From IMG/VR virus record IMGVR_UViG_3300033148_004732, positions 1 through 25,631 of that record: 25,631 nucleotides of DNA, one strand, 5' to 3'. The stretch comes from a virus. Shown here piece after piece: positions 8,520 through 15,045 of the stretch (position 1 is its first letter; every line of letters starts with the position of its first letter). The position numbers and the translations under genes are program-made. The notes under the pieces are model-generated. The model did no database searches. It was not told the origin of the DNA and worked only from the letters and a program-made list of their open reading frames with translations.

Positions 8520-9433
8520 TGGCGGCACGACAACCATGGACGCCAGCGGAGGATGCGCTTCTCACGCTGCTAGTGACAGACCAGCATCTGGACAGCGCAG
8601 AGATAGCGGCACAATTTGCTGAGCGCAACATACACCGCACGCAGAAGGCGATACAACGCAGACGCGAGCGGTTGGGCCTACACGCGCAGATACAGCCGAG
8701 CGATACGCCGCGATGGAATAGGCCGTTGCATATCGAGGCTGACCGCGTGCTCATTATGGCCGATCCGCATGTCCCGTTTCACGACGCCGATTGGTGCAAC
8801 CGCGTGATCGACGTTGCGCTGGCGGCGGGCTGTGACACTGTGGCGGTGCCCGGCGACTTGGTGGATTTCACCGCGTTTGCGAAATGGGGCCGTCAAGAGC
8901 GCGTCGAGGCTGAGGACGAGATTCGCGCGGCCCGCTCATTTCTACGAGCATTGGCACGGTCGTTCAGTCGCGTGGTGTACACGGGCGGGAACCATGAAAT
9001 GCGGCTGCCGCGCATCACAGGCAATCTGCTCGAACTGCGCGACGTGATGGACATGTTCATTCGTGACGCCAATGTGCTCACCAGCGATTACCATTGGTTT
9101 GAGTTGACCAGCGGCGGCCAGAAATATCACGTGGAGCATCCGCGAAACGCGAGCGTGATCCCCGCGCGGATACCAACCCGGTTGGCGAGTAAATATTTAT
9201 GCCACATCATCGGGGCGCATGGCCACCAGTGGGGCCAATGCCGCGACGTATCGGGTACGTTCTGGTGCATCGACTCGGGCGAATGTGCCGATCCCGCCAA
9301 ACTCGCCTATATCAGCAAAGTGCATAGCACGCGACCACGAGTCTACCAGGGGGCGGTGCTGGTGCTCGATGGTGTGCCTATACTGCTCTCACCGGATAAT
9401 ATCGCAGTATATGAAACGAGGTTAGCCGCATGA
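8519..9433 (+). CDS. Metallophosphoesterase with N-terminal Myb/SANT-like domain
   Basis: 304 residues from GTG 8519, which overlaps the lysin stop by one base (TAGTG). The upstream in-frame start at 8489 lies inside the lysin. Residues about 5-55 (WTPAEDALL start, AIQRRRERLGL end) resemble a Myb/SANT-type helix-turn-helix. Residues about 80-300 carry the calcineurin-like phosphoesterase motifs in order: ADPH, PGDLVD, GGNHE and a late AHGHQWG. These bind two metal ions and hydrolyse phosphate esters, often in nucleic acids. The DNA-binding front end suggests DNA as target. It could be a nuclease or phosphatase used in recombination or host takeover; the substrate is not shown by the sequence. 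Confidence 0.85.
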   Translation: MAARQPWTPAEDALLTLLVTDQHLDSAEIAAQFAERNIHRTQKAIQRRRERLGLHAQIQPSDTPRWNRPLHIEADRVLIMADPHVPFHDADWCNRVIDVALAAGCDTVAVPGDLVDFTAFAKWGRQERVEAEDEIRAARSFLRALARSFSRVVYTGGNHEMRLPRITGNLLELRDVMDMFIRDANVLTSDYHWFELTSGGQKYHVEHPRNASVIPARIPTRLASKYLCHIIGAHGHQWGQCRDVSGTFWCIDSGECADPAKLAYISKVHSTRPRVYQGAVLVLDGVPILLSPDNIAVYETRLAA

Positions 9434-9585
9434 CGACAATCAACATCGGCAAGGTACAAATACAGTTGAGCGGTCCCCACTGGCGTGAGTGGCATTTCGG
9501 TGTCAGTTGGTACAGCGATCTAGAGTGCATCATTTTTTATGTTGGGCCATTCATGCTGGATATCGACTGGGCGACAATTACCTAA
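9430..9585 (+). CDS. Small hypothetical protein
   Basis: 51 residues. ATG 9430 overlaps the phosphoesterase TGA (ATGA). Rich in Trp, Tyr and Phe with a predicted beta pattern (WREWHFGVSWYSDLECIIFYVG). No family recognised. It is the last gene of the late-type block, since a hairpin region and a new promoter follow. Confidence 0.6.
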   Translation: MTTINIGKVQIQLSGPHWREWHFGVSWYSDLECIIFYVGPFMLDIDWATIT

Positions 9586-9605
9586 CCTGCTCTGGCGGCC
9601 CTCCT

Positions 9606-9665
9606 CCCGCTGGGGCGGGTCCTCCTCTCACCCGGATTGGTCGGCGGCGTAAAACCCGCCGGCTG
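9606..9665 (+). terminator. Paired GC hairpins after the tail/lysis operon
   Basis: The first hairpin is CCCGC-TGGG-GCGGG (9606-9619). The second is a 6-bp GC core CGGCGG/CCGCCG (9642-9647 with 9656-9661), extendable to nine pairs with wobbles. There is no clear U-run, so intrinsic termination is uncertain. The place, between one operon and a strong promoter, fits an insulator or terminator. The gap 9586-9696 holds no gene. Confidence 0.4.
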
Positions 9666-9696
9666 ATTCGGGGATGGATATATTCTGTAAAATCCC

Positions 9697-9725
9697 TTGA
9701 CAGCATGAAACATCTATGGTATACT
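9697..9725 (+). promoter_or_regulatory. Consensus sigma70-type promoter of the early operon
   Basis: TTGACA at 9697-9702, a 17-base spacer, then TATACT at 9720-9725. The -35 box is a full match and the -10 box is a near match. AAGGAGGTGAG follows at 9732-9742 and ATG 9743. The promoter would drive the small genes, recT, the clamp and the replication module. Expected start is near 9732, so the leader is very short. Confidence 0.85.
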
Positions 9726-9742
9726 GGCCATAAGGAGGTGAG

Positions 9743-9904
9743 ATGGAACAGAAGCAGCACATCAAGTATGTGCGACTGACAGATCGACAGTTGCGAGCGC
9801 TGGAATTGTTGATGGAGCGGGAGGACCGTACGGTTTGCGATACGCTACGACAATGCGTCAAACGGGAAGCGCAACGACAAGGGCTATGGGAGGAGGCACT
9901 ATGA
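9743..9904 (+). CDS. Small ribbon-helix-helix-like protein, first gene of early operon
   Basis: 53 residues with an excellent ribosome site (AAGGAGGTG). The layout, a short strand HIKYVRLTD, then helix RQLRALELLME and helix TVCDTLRQCVKREAQ, fits an Arc/CopG-type ribbon-helix-helix DNA-binding protein. As first gene after the strong promoter it may control its own operon. No operator could be confirmed. The fold is inferred from pattern only. Confidence 0.65.
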   Translation: MEQKQHIKYVRLTDRQLRALELLMEREDRTVCDTLRQCVKREAQRQGLWEEAL

Positions 9905-10077
9905 CAGACCGCGAGTTGACGCGGGAGCGGCTGCTACACGCATTGCAGCACGCGGCATTGCTCGCTGAGCGATTGATGCGAGACGACGATCTGCCGGAGC
10001 GCTCACGGCTTACGCTCGGCCACGTTCGACGCGAGAGCATTGCAATACGCGAAACGACACGCGCATTGGAGATGTGA
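9901..10077 (+). CDS. Small helical protein of unknown function
   Basis: 58 residues. ATG 9901 overlaps the previous stop (ATGA); the longer frame from 9835 runs inside that gene. The sequence is almost all charged helix (RERLLHALQHAALLAERLMR). It may form a coiled coil. No family recognised. Confidence 0.6.
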   Translation: MTDRELTRERLLHALQHAALLAERLMRDDDLPERSRLTLGHVRRESIAIRETTRALEM

Positions 10078-10078
10078 G

Positions 10079-10276
10079 ATGAGGATGAGGCCAAAAGGAA
10101 AACAGATCACAGACACGGTGTCCGTCCACATTGGCCCCACATGCAGTGGCAAGGCCTATCTAAATATCTACAACAGGCGTATATGTGACGCTGTGGTGGC
10201 CACACTAGATGCGTCCCAGTTGAGAGAGTTGGCGGCGTTTCTGCATGCTCAAGCCAAGGCCATGGAGGAGGACTGA
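10079..10276 (+). CDS. Small hypothetical protein
   Basis: 65 residues from ATG 10079, one base after the previous stop; ATG 10085 is an alternative. Strands in the first half (TDTVSVHIGPT, KAYLNIYN) lead to a C-terminal helix (SQLRELAAFLHAQAKAM). No family recognised. Tight spacing with its neighbours marks it as a member of the early operon. Confidence 0.58.
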   Translation: MRMRPKGKQITDTVSVHIGPTCSGKAYLNIYNRRICDAVVATLDASQLRELAAFLHAQAKAMEED

Positions 10277-10277
10277 T

Positions 10278-10433
10278 ATGTTCCTGCGACGCTGTGCCTG
10301 GTGTGGCCGATGGCTGGGCGTACGATTCTGCTGGCCCCCGCGCTGGGGCATAACGCACGGGATATGCCCGAAATGCGCTGAGGAGCAATGGCGACGATAC
10401 TGGCAAGACATCTGCGAGGAGGCGGCGCGATGA
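10278..10433 (+). CDS. Small zinc-ribbon protein
   Basis: 51 residues, ATG one base after the previous stop. Two Cys pairs are visible: CAWCGRW near the start and HGICPKC near residue 33. The second has the HGICPxC knuckle common in small bacterial and phage zinc ribbons. The protein is rich in Trp and Arg and probably folds around one zinc ion. It overlaps the next gene by ATGA. The role is unknown; nucleic-acid or protein binding is likely. Confidence 0.65.
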   Translation: MFLRRCAWCGRWLGVRFCWPPRWGITHGICPKCAEEQWRRYWQDICEEAAR

Positions 10434-10651
10434 GCGATCTACAGTATCTCTCGGACCACGAAATCAACGCAATGGCCAAATGGGACATCGTTGAGGAGCG
10501 CGAATATGGGCGGCAGAAGGAGGAGCGCCGCAAAACCAGAATGCAGCGGCAGATTGACCGCCTCATGGAGCGCAATGCAGAATTGTGCGTGCGAGTGCAG
10601 CGGCTAGAGGAGCGACTCGCCTGGTACGAGCGCGAGAGGAGCACAACGTGA
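10430..10651 (+). CDS. Small coiled-coil protein
   Basis: 73 residues. ATG 10430 is in ATGA overlap with the previous gene. From residue 20 onward it is a continuous charged helix with heptad leucines (RQIDRLMERNAELCVRVQRL), a clear coiled coil. It lies directly before recT and is coupled to it by GTGA. It could be a partner or regulator of the recombinase, but no family is recognised. Confidence 0.62.
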   Translation: MSDLQYLSDHEINAMAKWDIVEEREYGRQKEERRKTRMQRQIDRLMERNAELCVRVQRLEERLAWYERERSTT

Positions 10652-11688
10652 CGAACCTACCGGTAACGAGAGATGAAGCATTATTGCCCACAACATTCGA
10701 GGGCATGCTGGAACAGGCTGAGGTATTGGTCACATCGGGCCTATTGCCGCGCACGGTGAAAACACCCGCAGCAGCAGTGGCAATCATGCTCACCGGTCGC
10801 GAGCTGGGCATTCCGCCCATGCAGTCATTTCGGTCGATCTACGTGGTTGACGGCAGACCGACGATTAGCACCGAGCTAATGGCGGCGCTTCTGCTACAGG
10901 CGGGCGTGACCTATAATATCGACAAACTCACTGAGGCCGGCTGTCAGGTAACGTTTCAGCGGTCTAATGGGATGCGCTATACCAGCGTATTCACGGCAGA
11001 GGACGCTAAGCGTGCAGGACTCACGGCCAAAGACAATTGGCGGCAATATCCACGCGATATGCTATATAACCGAGCATTTGCGACAGGCGCGCGCAAAATC
11101 GCGCCCGACGTACTAGCCAAGATGTATACGCCAGACGAGGCGGGGGCGGTCGAGGTACTAGATGATAATGGACACCTAGTAACAGTCAAAACAATAGAGG
11201 ATGGTGGACCGTTAGCACCCGCCAATAGCACAGCGCAAGCTTGGGTGCATGAGATCTCCACACCAGAGGTCAAGTCCGAATCGCCGCCCGCCAACGGCAA
11301 ACAGCGATGGACAGAGGCCGACCGGCCATATCCGGCTAACGTCATTGCTAGGGCCCTACGGAAAGCGGCCGACCGCGACACGCGCCCCTCATCCGAAAAA
11401 CAACAGCAGGCGGTTCGCATCGCACTGAACTCGCTGTTCGACGGCGATGACGAAACCACGGCGGACCAGAAGCGGCATAGCCTGACAAAGATGCTATGGG
11501 GCATCGAGAGCAGCAAGGAGCTGACCGCCGGCATGTGCAGCGCATTGCTGGATTGGTCGCGGTTGGCTGAGGACGGGCCCGATGGCCAGCGCTACTATAC
11601 AGTGACGGAACATGCGCCCGCAGAGGCGGCGGCTATCGTGAGCGCCGCGCTAGAGCAGGCGGGGCAGCAGAAACTGGAGGGCGTGTGA
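10648..11688 (+). CDS. recT: RecT-family single-strand annealing recombinase
   Basis: 346 residues from GTG 10648 (GTGA overlap with the gene before). The earlier in-frame start at 10585 lies wholly inside that gene. Residues about 45-165 show the phage RecT/recombinase pattern: LGIPPMQSFRSIYVVDGRPTI, then YTSVFTAEDAKRAGL, DNWRQYPRDML and ARKIAPDVLAKMYTPDE. RecT proteins pair complementary single strands during phage recombination. A C-terminal extension (about 210-346) carries RKAADRDTRPSSEK and LWGIESSKELTAG.CSALLDW, a domain also seen at the end of other phage recombination proteins. No RecE-type exonuclease is in the window. The partner may be the metallophosphoesterase or lie elsewhere. 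Confidence 0.82.
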   Translation: MTNLPVTRDEALLPTTFEGMLEQAEVLVTSGLLPRTVKTPAAAVAIMLTGRELGIPPMQSFRSIYVVDGRPTISTELMAALLLQAGVTYNIDKLTEAGCQVTFQRSNGMRYTSVFTAEDAKRAGLTAKDNWRQYPRDMLYNRAFATGARKIAPDVLAKMYTPDEAGAVEVLDDNGHLVTVKTIEDGGPLAPANSTAQAWVHEISTPEVKSESPPANGKQRWTEADRPYPANVIARALRKAADRDTRPSSEKQQQAVRIALNSLFDGDDETTADQKRHSLTKMLWGIESSKELTAGMCSALLDWSRLAEDGPDGQRYYTVTEHAPAEAAAIVSAALEQAGQQKLEGV

Positions 11689-11891
11689 TGTGGAATGCAG
11701 AAGCGGCGCTGGAGAAAGAGCAATCGCGGCTAGAGGGCGCCGTGGTGGACGCAGCCTGTAAATATGCGGCCGAACACGCATGGTACATGGCATCGGACGG
11801 CTCAGCAGAGCCATATTGCCGAATGCTCTCGGCACAACACACATTGCTAGAGGCCGTTCATAATCTCCAGCAGCATATCGGAGGCGAATGA
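11688..11891 (+). CDS. Small helical protein downstream of recT
   Basis: 67 residues. ATG 11688 overlaps the recT stop by one base (TGATG). Mostly helix, with LEKEQSRLEGAVVDAACKYA and LSAQHTLLEAVHNLQQH, suggesting a helical hairpin. Coupling to recT suggests a role in recombination, but nothing in the sequence proves it. Confidence 0.58.
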   Translation: MWNAEAALEKEQSRLEGAVVDAACKYAAEHAWYMASDGSAEPYCRMLSAQHTLLEAVHNLQQHIGGE

Positions 11892-12076
11892 TGTGCGAAC
11901 TCTGTAACGACACCGGCTGGCGGCAGGTGCTGGTACGGGACCCTGTGACCGACACAGGCGAGGGGCCAGAGTATTGGTGCGAACTGCCCTGCCCATGCCA
12001 GCAGGAACCGGAGACGCCTGAGATTGACGCGAACGAGAAGCCACCTGGATGGTTGCTACATTCGCAGGAGGACTGA
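11888..12076 (+). CDS. Small zinc-finger protein, DnaJ-type Cys motif
   Basis: 62 residues; either ATG 11888 (ATGA overlap) or ATG 11891. CELCNDTGW near the start is the CxxCxxTG knuckle of DnaJ-type zinc fingers. A second pair, CELPCPC, lies near residue 32. The C-terminal third is acidic and Pro-rich. The protein should bind one zinc ion. Similar short phage proteins have no known function. Confidence 0.63.
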   Translation: MMCELCNDTGWRQVLVRDPVTDTGEGPEYWCELPCPCQQEPETPEIDANEKPPGWLLHSQED

Positions 12077-12077
12077 C

Positions 12078-12254
12078 ATGGACGAGCAAACCCTGCGCGA
12101 GGCCTGCGAGGCAGCGCTCGACTATATCGGCAGACGAACACGCACGGCAAACGTGAACAACGCGACGCTACGGCGAATGTGCCGCGACATTCCAAACATG
12201 GAGCAGTGGCAGATAGTACTGCAATTGCGGGAGGTGTTAGGTATAGAACAATAA
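12078..12254 (+). CDS. Small hypothetical protein
   Basis: 58 residues. GGAGGACTGAC precedes ATG 12078, a good ribosome site. Helical throughout (LREACEAALDYIGRR, MEQWQIVLQLREVLG). No family recognised. It closes the recT cluster; a 45-base gap follows. Confidence 0.58.
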   Translation: MDEQTLREACEAALDYIGRRTRTANVNNATLRRMCRDIPNMEQWQIVLQLREVLGIEQ

Positions 12255-12299
12255 CTATCGGGTGATTAATGTACGACGGAAACCGAGAGGAGAAGCAAA

Positions 12300-12500
12300 G
12301 TGGTTGCTTACATGATGAGCGCGGAAGAAACTGTTATCCGACAGGCGCGCGCCGCTGCTAATGTCGTAGAGACGGCGATGGAATTCGTGAGCGCGGTGGA
12401 GGCTGAGCAGACGCATTGCAGTGAAGAGGAATACGATGAACTCTCCAAGTCGGTTCGGCAATTACTCGACGAGATCCGTCTAGCGCGCGAGCTAGCGTAA
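12300..12500 (+). CDS. Small acidic helical protein
   Basis: 66 residues from GTG 12300, preceded by AGAGGAG seven bases upstream; ATG 12312 is an alternative. Two long helices rich in Ala and Glu (AANVVETAMEFVSAVEAEQ, ELSKSVRQLLDEIRLAREL). No family recognised. A 30-codon frame from ATG 12269 overlaps it but has no support. Confidence 0.55.
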   Translation: MVAYMMSAEETVIRQARAAANVVETAMEFVSAVEAEQTHCSEEEYDELSKSVRQLLDEIRLARELA

Positions 12501-12502
12501 CG

Positions 12503-12569
12503 CCGGACTAGGGACTCCGGATTGCCCGTGCAGAGGATGGACAATGCGGCTCGCTACCGCCACGGGCAA
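12503..12569 (+). promoter_or_regulatory. Structured leader upstream of the sliding clamp gene
   Basis: A 9-bp perfect inverted repeat, TTGCCCGTG (12522-12530) with CACGGGCAA (12561-12569), encloses a smaller GCGG/CCGC pair that stacks on its right arm. A second hairpin, CCGGA/TCCGG (12503-12520), lies before it. The site sits 31 bases before the clamp ATG. It may be an attenuator, operator or clamp-level control. No gene is seen in 12501-12600. Confidence 0.45.
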
Positions 12570-12600
12570 ATGTGCGGCGAACTAAAGCAGAGGAGGAATC

Positions 12601-13716
12601 ATGGATGTACGCATAGTACAGTCGATGCTAGCCGACGCGCTGGCCACGGTGCGACCTGCCAGCCGCTGGCACGCAATTATGCCCGCATTGAACAGCGTGC
12701 TGCTATCGGCTACGGATGATCGCCTAACCGTGAGCGCGACGAATCTGGAGGTGTACATTCAGCGCACTTTGCTGATGGCCGACGTGACGCAGCCAGGTGC
12801 TATCAGCGTGCCGCTGCGGCTGCTCGGTGAATTCGTGCGCGGGTTGCCAGATGAGATGGTGCGACTCACCACGAACGAAAACACGATGACATTGCATATC
12901 GAGTGCAGCGCATTCGAGGCGAACATCAAGGGGCTTGCCGCAGAGGAATTCCCGCTCATTCCAGAACCAGCGGGCCTGGACTATATCACACTCGACGCCG
13001 ATACGTTCAGTGCCATGGTAGACAGCGTGGCGCCCGCGGCGGCGCGGGATCAGACGAGGCCGGTGCTCGCGAGTGTCTTAGTGACCATCGGCGAGGACGC
13101 GATACGCATGGACGCCGCCGATGGCTATCGGTTGCATCATCGGGTAGAGCCAAGCCATTCGGATCTGCGTCCTCTGAGTGCCATCATGCCGACCGACGCT
13201 CTCCGCCAGGTTGCCAAGAATGGCAATGAATCTGTGGACTTGACGCTAGACGGCTCGCGATTGTTCGCGCGCACTGACGACACGCGCATCATGGTGCAAT
13301 TGATCGAGGGTGAATATCCCGATATGAGCACGATCATTCCCGCGCAGCAGAACACCAGTGTTATCATAGCGAGGGACGAATTCGCGCAGGCCACACGGAT
13401 GGCGCACGTATTCGCCCGCGATGCAACAGGTGCGATGCGAGTCGGCGTGGTGCCACCAGATGCGGTTATCATCACGGCCCAGAGCGTTGAACATGGCGAT
13501 AACGTGAGCGAGTTGAGCGGCAACGTGGACGGTCCAGCGGTCGAGTTTCGGGCGAACACGGGTTATCTTCTCGACGCATTGAAAGCTATGGATACCGTGA
13601 GTGTGCGGCTCGGCGTGAATGACAGCAGGACGCCTATCACGTTGCGGCCAGAATATGGGCGCGATACCGGCGCGCGCGAGATGGTGACCGTCATAATGCC
13701 GATGTACGAGGGGTGA
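12601..13716 (+). CDS. dnaN: DNA polymerase III beta subunit (sliding clamp), phage-encoded
   Basis: 371 residues, close to the usual 365-375 for bacterial DnaN. GAGGAGG precedes the ATG. Three repeats of the clamp fold can be followed: LLSATDDRLTVSATNLEV (domain 1), RPVLASVLVTI.DAIRMDAADGYRLHHR (domain 2), then IEGEYPDMSTIIP and FRANTGYLLDALKAM (domain 3). The protein ends VTVIMPMYEG, matching the conserved C-terminal MPM strand of clamps. Two copies form a ring on DNA that holds the polymerase. A phage copy upstream of an initiator gene suggests the phage loads its own clamp for host polymerase, or competes with the host clamp. No clamp loader is seen. Confidence 0.95.
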   Translation: MDVRIVQSMLADALATVRPASRWHAIMPALNSVLLSATDDRLTVSATNLEVYIQRTLLMADVTQPGAISVPLRLLGEFVRGLPDEMVRLTTNENTMTLHIECSAFEANIKGLAAEEFPLIPEPAGLDYITLDADTFSAMVDSVAPAAARDQTRPVLASVLVTIGEDAIRMDAADGYRLHHRVEPSHSDLRPLSAIMPTDALRQVAKNGNESVDLTLDGSRLFARTDDTRIMVQLIEGEYPDMSTIIPAQQNTSVIIARDEFAQATRMAHVFARDATGAMRVGVVPPDAVIITAQSVEHGDNVSELSGNVDGPAVEFRANTGYLLDALKAMDTVSVRLGVNDSRTPITLRPEYGRDTGAREMVTVIMPMYEG

Positions 13717-13727
13717 TAGGGGATGCA

Positions 13728-13889
13728 ATGAGCATAGAGCGAGCGCGTCTGCTGCTGGACGGGTTTCGCGCATTAGCGCAACGTCCTGAGGGGCGGCGGA
13801 TCTGGATATCTAGACAGGAACTGCGAGATGTGTTAGAATATATCGAGCAGTTGGAGCGGGGCCAAAAGGAGATGCGACGAGATGATTGA
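13728..13889 (+). CDS. Small helical protein, paralogue of its downstream neighbour
   Basis: 53 residues from ATG 13728, with GGGGATGC upstream; ATG 13723 is out of frame. The pattern LLLDGFRALAQRPEGRRIWIS then ELRDVLEYIEQLE matches the next gene (LRLLVDRPDAGRISMA, WRELLAYIGRLE). Function unknown. Placed between the clamp and the initiator. Confidence 0.6.
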   Translation: MSIERARLLLDGFRALAQRPEGRRIWISRQELRDVLEYIEQLERGQKEMRRDD

Positions 13890-14031
13890 GCGCATTATCG
13901 AGGCACTACGGCTGCTGGTCGATCGACCTGATGCGGGGCGCATTAGCATGGCCCCAGAACATTGGCGTGAACTGCTGGCATATATTGGGCGGTTGGAGGA
14001 GGAGCAATGCCAAAAACAGGTCTGCGAATGA
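13882..14031 (+). CDS. Small helical protein, paralogue of its upstream neighbour
   Basis: 49 residues; ATG 13882 overlaps the end of the previous gene by eight bases, with GGAG upstream. It shares the pattern RPxxGRI...W/L-RELLxYIxxLE with the gene before it, so the pair looks like a tandem duplication. The last 25 bases overlap the next gene. Function unknown. Confidence 0.55.
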   Translation: MIERIIEALRLLVDRPDAGRISMAPEHWRELLAYIGRLEEEQCQKQVCE

Positions 14032-14228
14032 TGTGCGGGCATACTGACCCGTATATCTGGTATGACAAGCAGGGTCGGCCGTATTGCGTACTCTGCCATA
14101 ATATGCCTCGCACACATGACGCGAGTATGACGGTGGACGAGCGGCTGCCATTCGACGAGCCGCCAGACGCGGAGGCAGCGGAGGCGCAGATGAGGGAATT
14201 GTATGGAGATGATGATACAAATACGTGA
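14007..14228 (+). CDS. Small zinc-binding protein
   Basis: 73 residues from ATG 14007, preceded by GGAGGAGGAG. ATG 14028 would give an ATGA overlap but has no ribosome site. CGHTDPYIWYDKQGRPYCVLC supplies Cys, His and a CxxC pair for one zinc ion. The C-terminal half is acidic. It overlaps the initiator start by 26 bases. Many small phage proteins of this shape sit next to replication genes; role unknown. Confidence 0.6.
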   Translation: MPKTGLRMMCGHTDPYIWYDKQGRPYCVLCHNMPRTHDASMTVDERLPFDEPPDAEAAEAQMRELYGDDDTNT

Positions 14229-15045
14229 CCTGAGAACAGAGAAGCGATTTTTCGTCGACAACGCGATTATAGCGGACTATGGCGCAGAGCTGAAACCTAT
14301 CGGTATCGCCGTCTATTGCGCGCTATGTCTCCACGCACGCCTAGCAACGCAGCAATGTTACCCCAGCCAGCAGACTCTGGCTGAGGAACTGGGCACCAGC
14401 CTCGCCAGCGTGAAGCGCGGACTTGCCAAGCTGACCGAACTTCAGTTGATCGCCGTCGAGCATCGATACAATGAGAACGGCGGCAAGACATCCAATCTCT
14501 ACACGCTAGTTAATCCGCCGATAGCTCAGACAGAGCTATCCCATAGCTCAGACAGAGCTATACCCATAGCTCACAGAGAGCTATCCCATAGCTCACAGAG
14601 AGCTATAAACAATCCGAAATCTAACAATCCGAATCTTGAACAATCCGAAGAGAACGGACGTGAATCTGGCGGACCAGATTCACAGCGCAAGCGCCGCGTC
14701 TCTCCTGAGCAGCGACAACGGCGTGCTATTCAGACTGCGGCCCGCGAGCATTTTGAGCGCGTTACAGGGATCCGTATCCCCGAGAAGGGTAGGTCTTCCG
14801 CGCTCGGTCGGCTGTGGTGGAATCCGATACGCGAGATATGCGGCCTAGCCGATTACGATATGGAGCAGGTGAACAAACTCATCAGTGAGAGCGTGACGCG
14901 GTTACAGGGGTTGACGGTGAGCGATCCGAACAGCATACTGAAAACCGCGCGCGCTATTGCAGGCGAATGGAAACGAGGTATCTCACGCTCACCACGCGGA
15001 CGTGACGCAATCGCGGCATGGTTAGCACAGACGCAGGAGATCTGA
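14203..15045 (+). CDS. Phage replication initiator, lambda-O-like, winged-helix N-terminus
   Basis: 280 residues from ATG 14203 (GAGGG six bases upstream). Residues about 15-100 form a helix-turn-helix/winged-helix domain: IGIAVYCALCLHA, CYPSQQTLAEELG, SLASVKRGLAKLTELQLI, then a wing with NENGGKTSNLYTLV. This is the pattern of phage replication proteins of the O N-terminal type. Residues about 107-150 are a low-complexity linker encoded by the iteron repeats. Residues about 160-280 form a basic helical C-terminal domain (RRVSPEQRQRR, LGRLWWNPIREICG, SDPNSILKTARAIA) that may bind the helicase loader. The protein should bind the iterons inside its own gene and open the origin. The next gene overlaps by one base and encodes the likely loader. 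Confidence 0.82.
   Translation: MEMMIQIRDLRTEKRFFVDNAIIADYGAELKPIGIAVYCALCLHARLATQQCYPSQQTLAEELGTSLASVKRGLAKLTELQLIAVEHRYNENGGKTSNLYTLVNPPIAQTELSHSSDRAIPIAHRELSHSSQRAINNPKSNNPNLEQSEENGRESGGPDSQRKRRVSPEQRQRRAIQTAAREHFERVTGIRIPEKGRSSALGRLWWNPIREICGLADYDMEQVNKLISESVTRLQGLTVSDPNSILKTARAIAGEWKRGISRSPRGRDAIAAWLAQTQEI
14521..14606 (+). repeat. Origin iterons: four 19-bp palindromic repeats inside the initiator gene
   Basis: Copies at 14521-14539, 14543-14561, 14566-14584 and 14588-14606. Each has arms ATAGCTC and GAGCTAT around a 5-base centre: AGACA in copies 1-2 and ACAGA in copies 3-4. Spacing is 22, 23 and 22 bases, about two helical turns. The unit of two copies is 45 bp and keeps the reading frame, giving the protein repeats IAQTELSHSSDRAIP and IAHRELSHSSQRAIN. 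Lambda ori likewise has four palindromic iterons inside gene O. The role as replication origin is inferred from this match. Confidence 0.85.
14608..14649 (+). repeat. Three direct 11-bp repeats, putative DNA-unwinding element
   Basis: AACAATCCGAA occurs at 14608-14618, 14623-14633 and 14639-14649, spaced 15 and 16 bases, directly after the last iteron. The stretch 14601-14650 has 18 G/C of 50, lower than the flanking genes. In lambda an AT-rich strand-opening region lies in the same place next to the iterons. The role is inferred. Confidence 0.7.

Noticed and set aside
12269-12361. 30-codon ORF upstream of and overlapping the gene at 12300
   Set aside because: No ribosome site, Cys/Arg-rich end, and it conflicts with a better-supported frame.
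14521-14606. CRISPR array
   Set aside because: Repeats are separated by only 3-4 bases, lie inside a coding frame and form palindromic iterons, with no spacers of normal size or cas genes.
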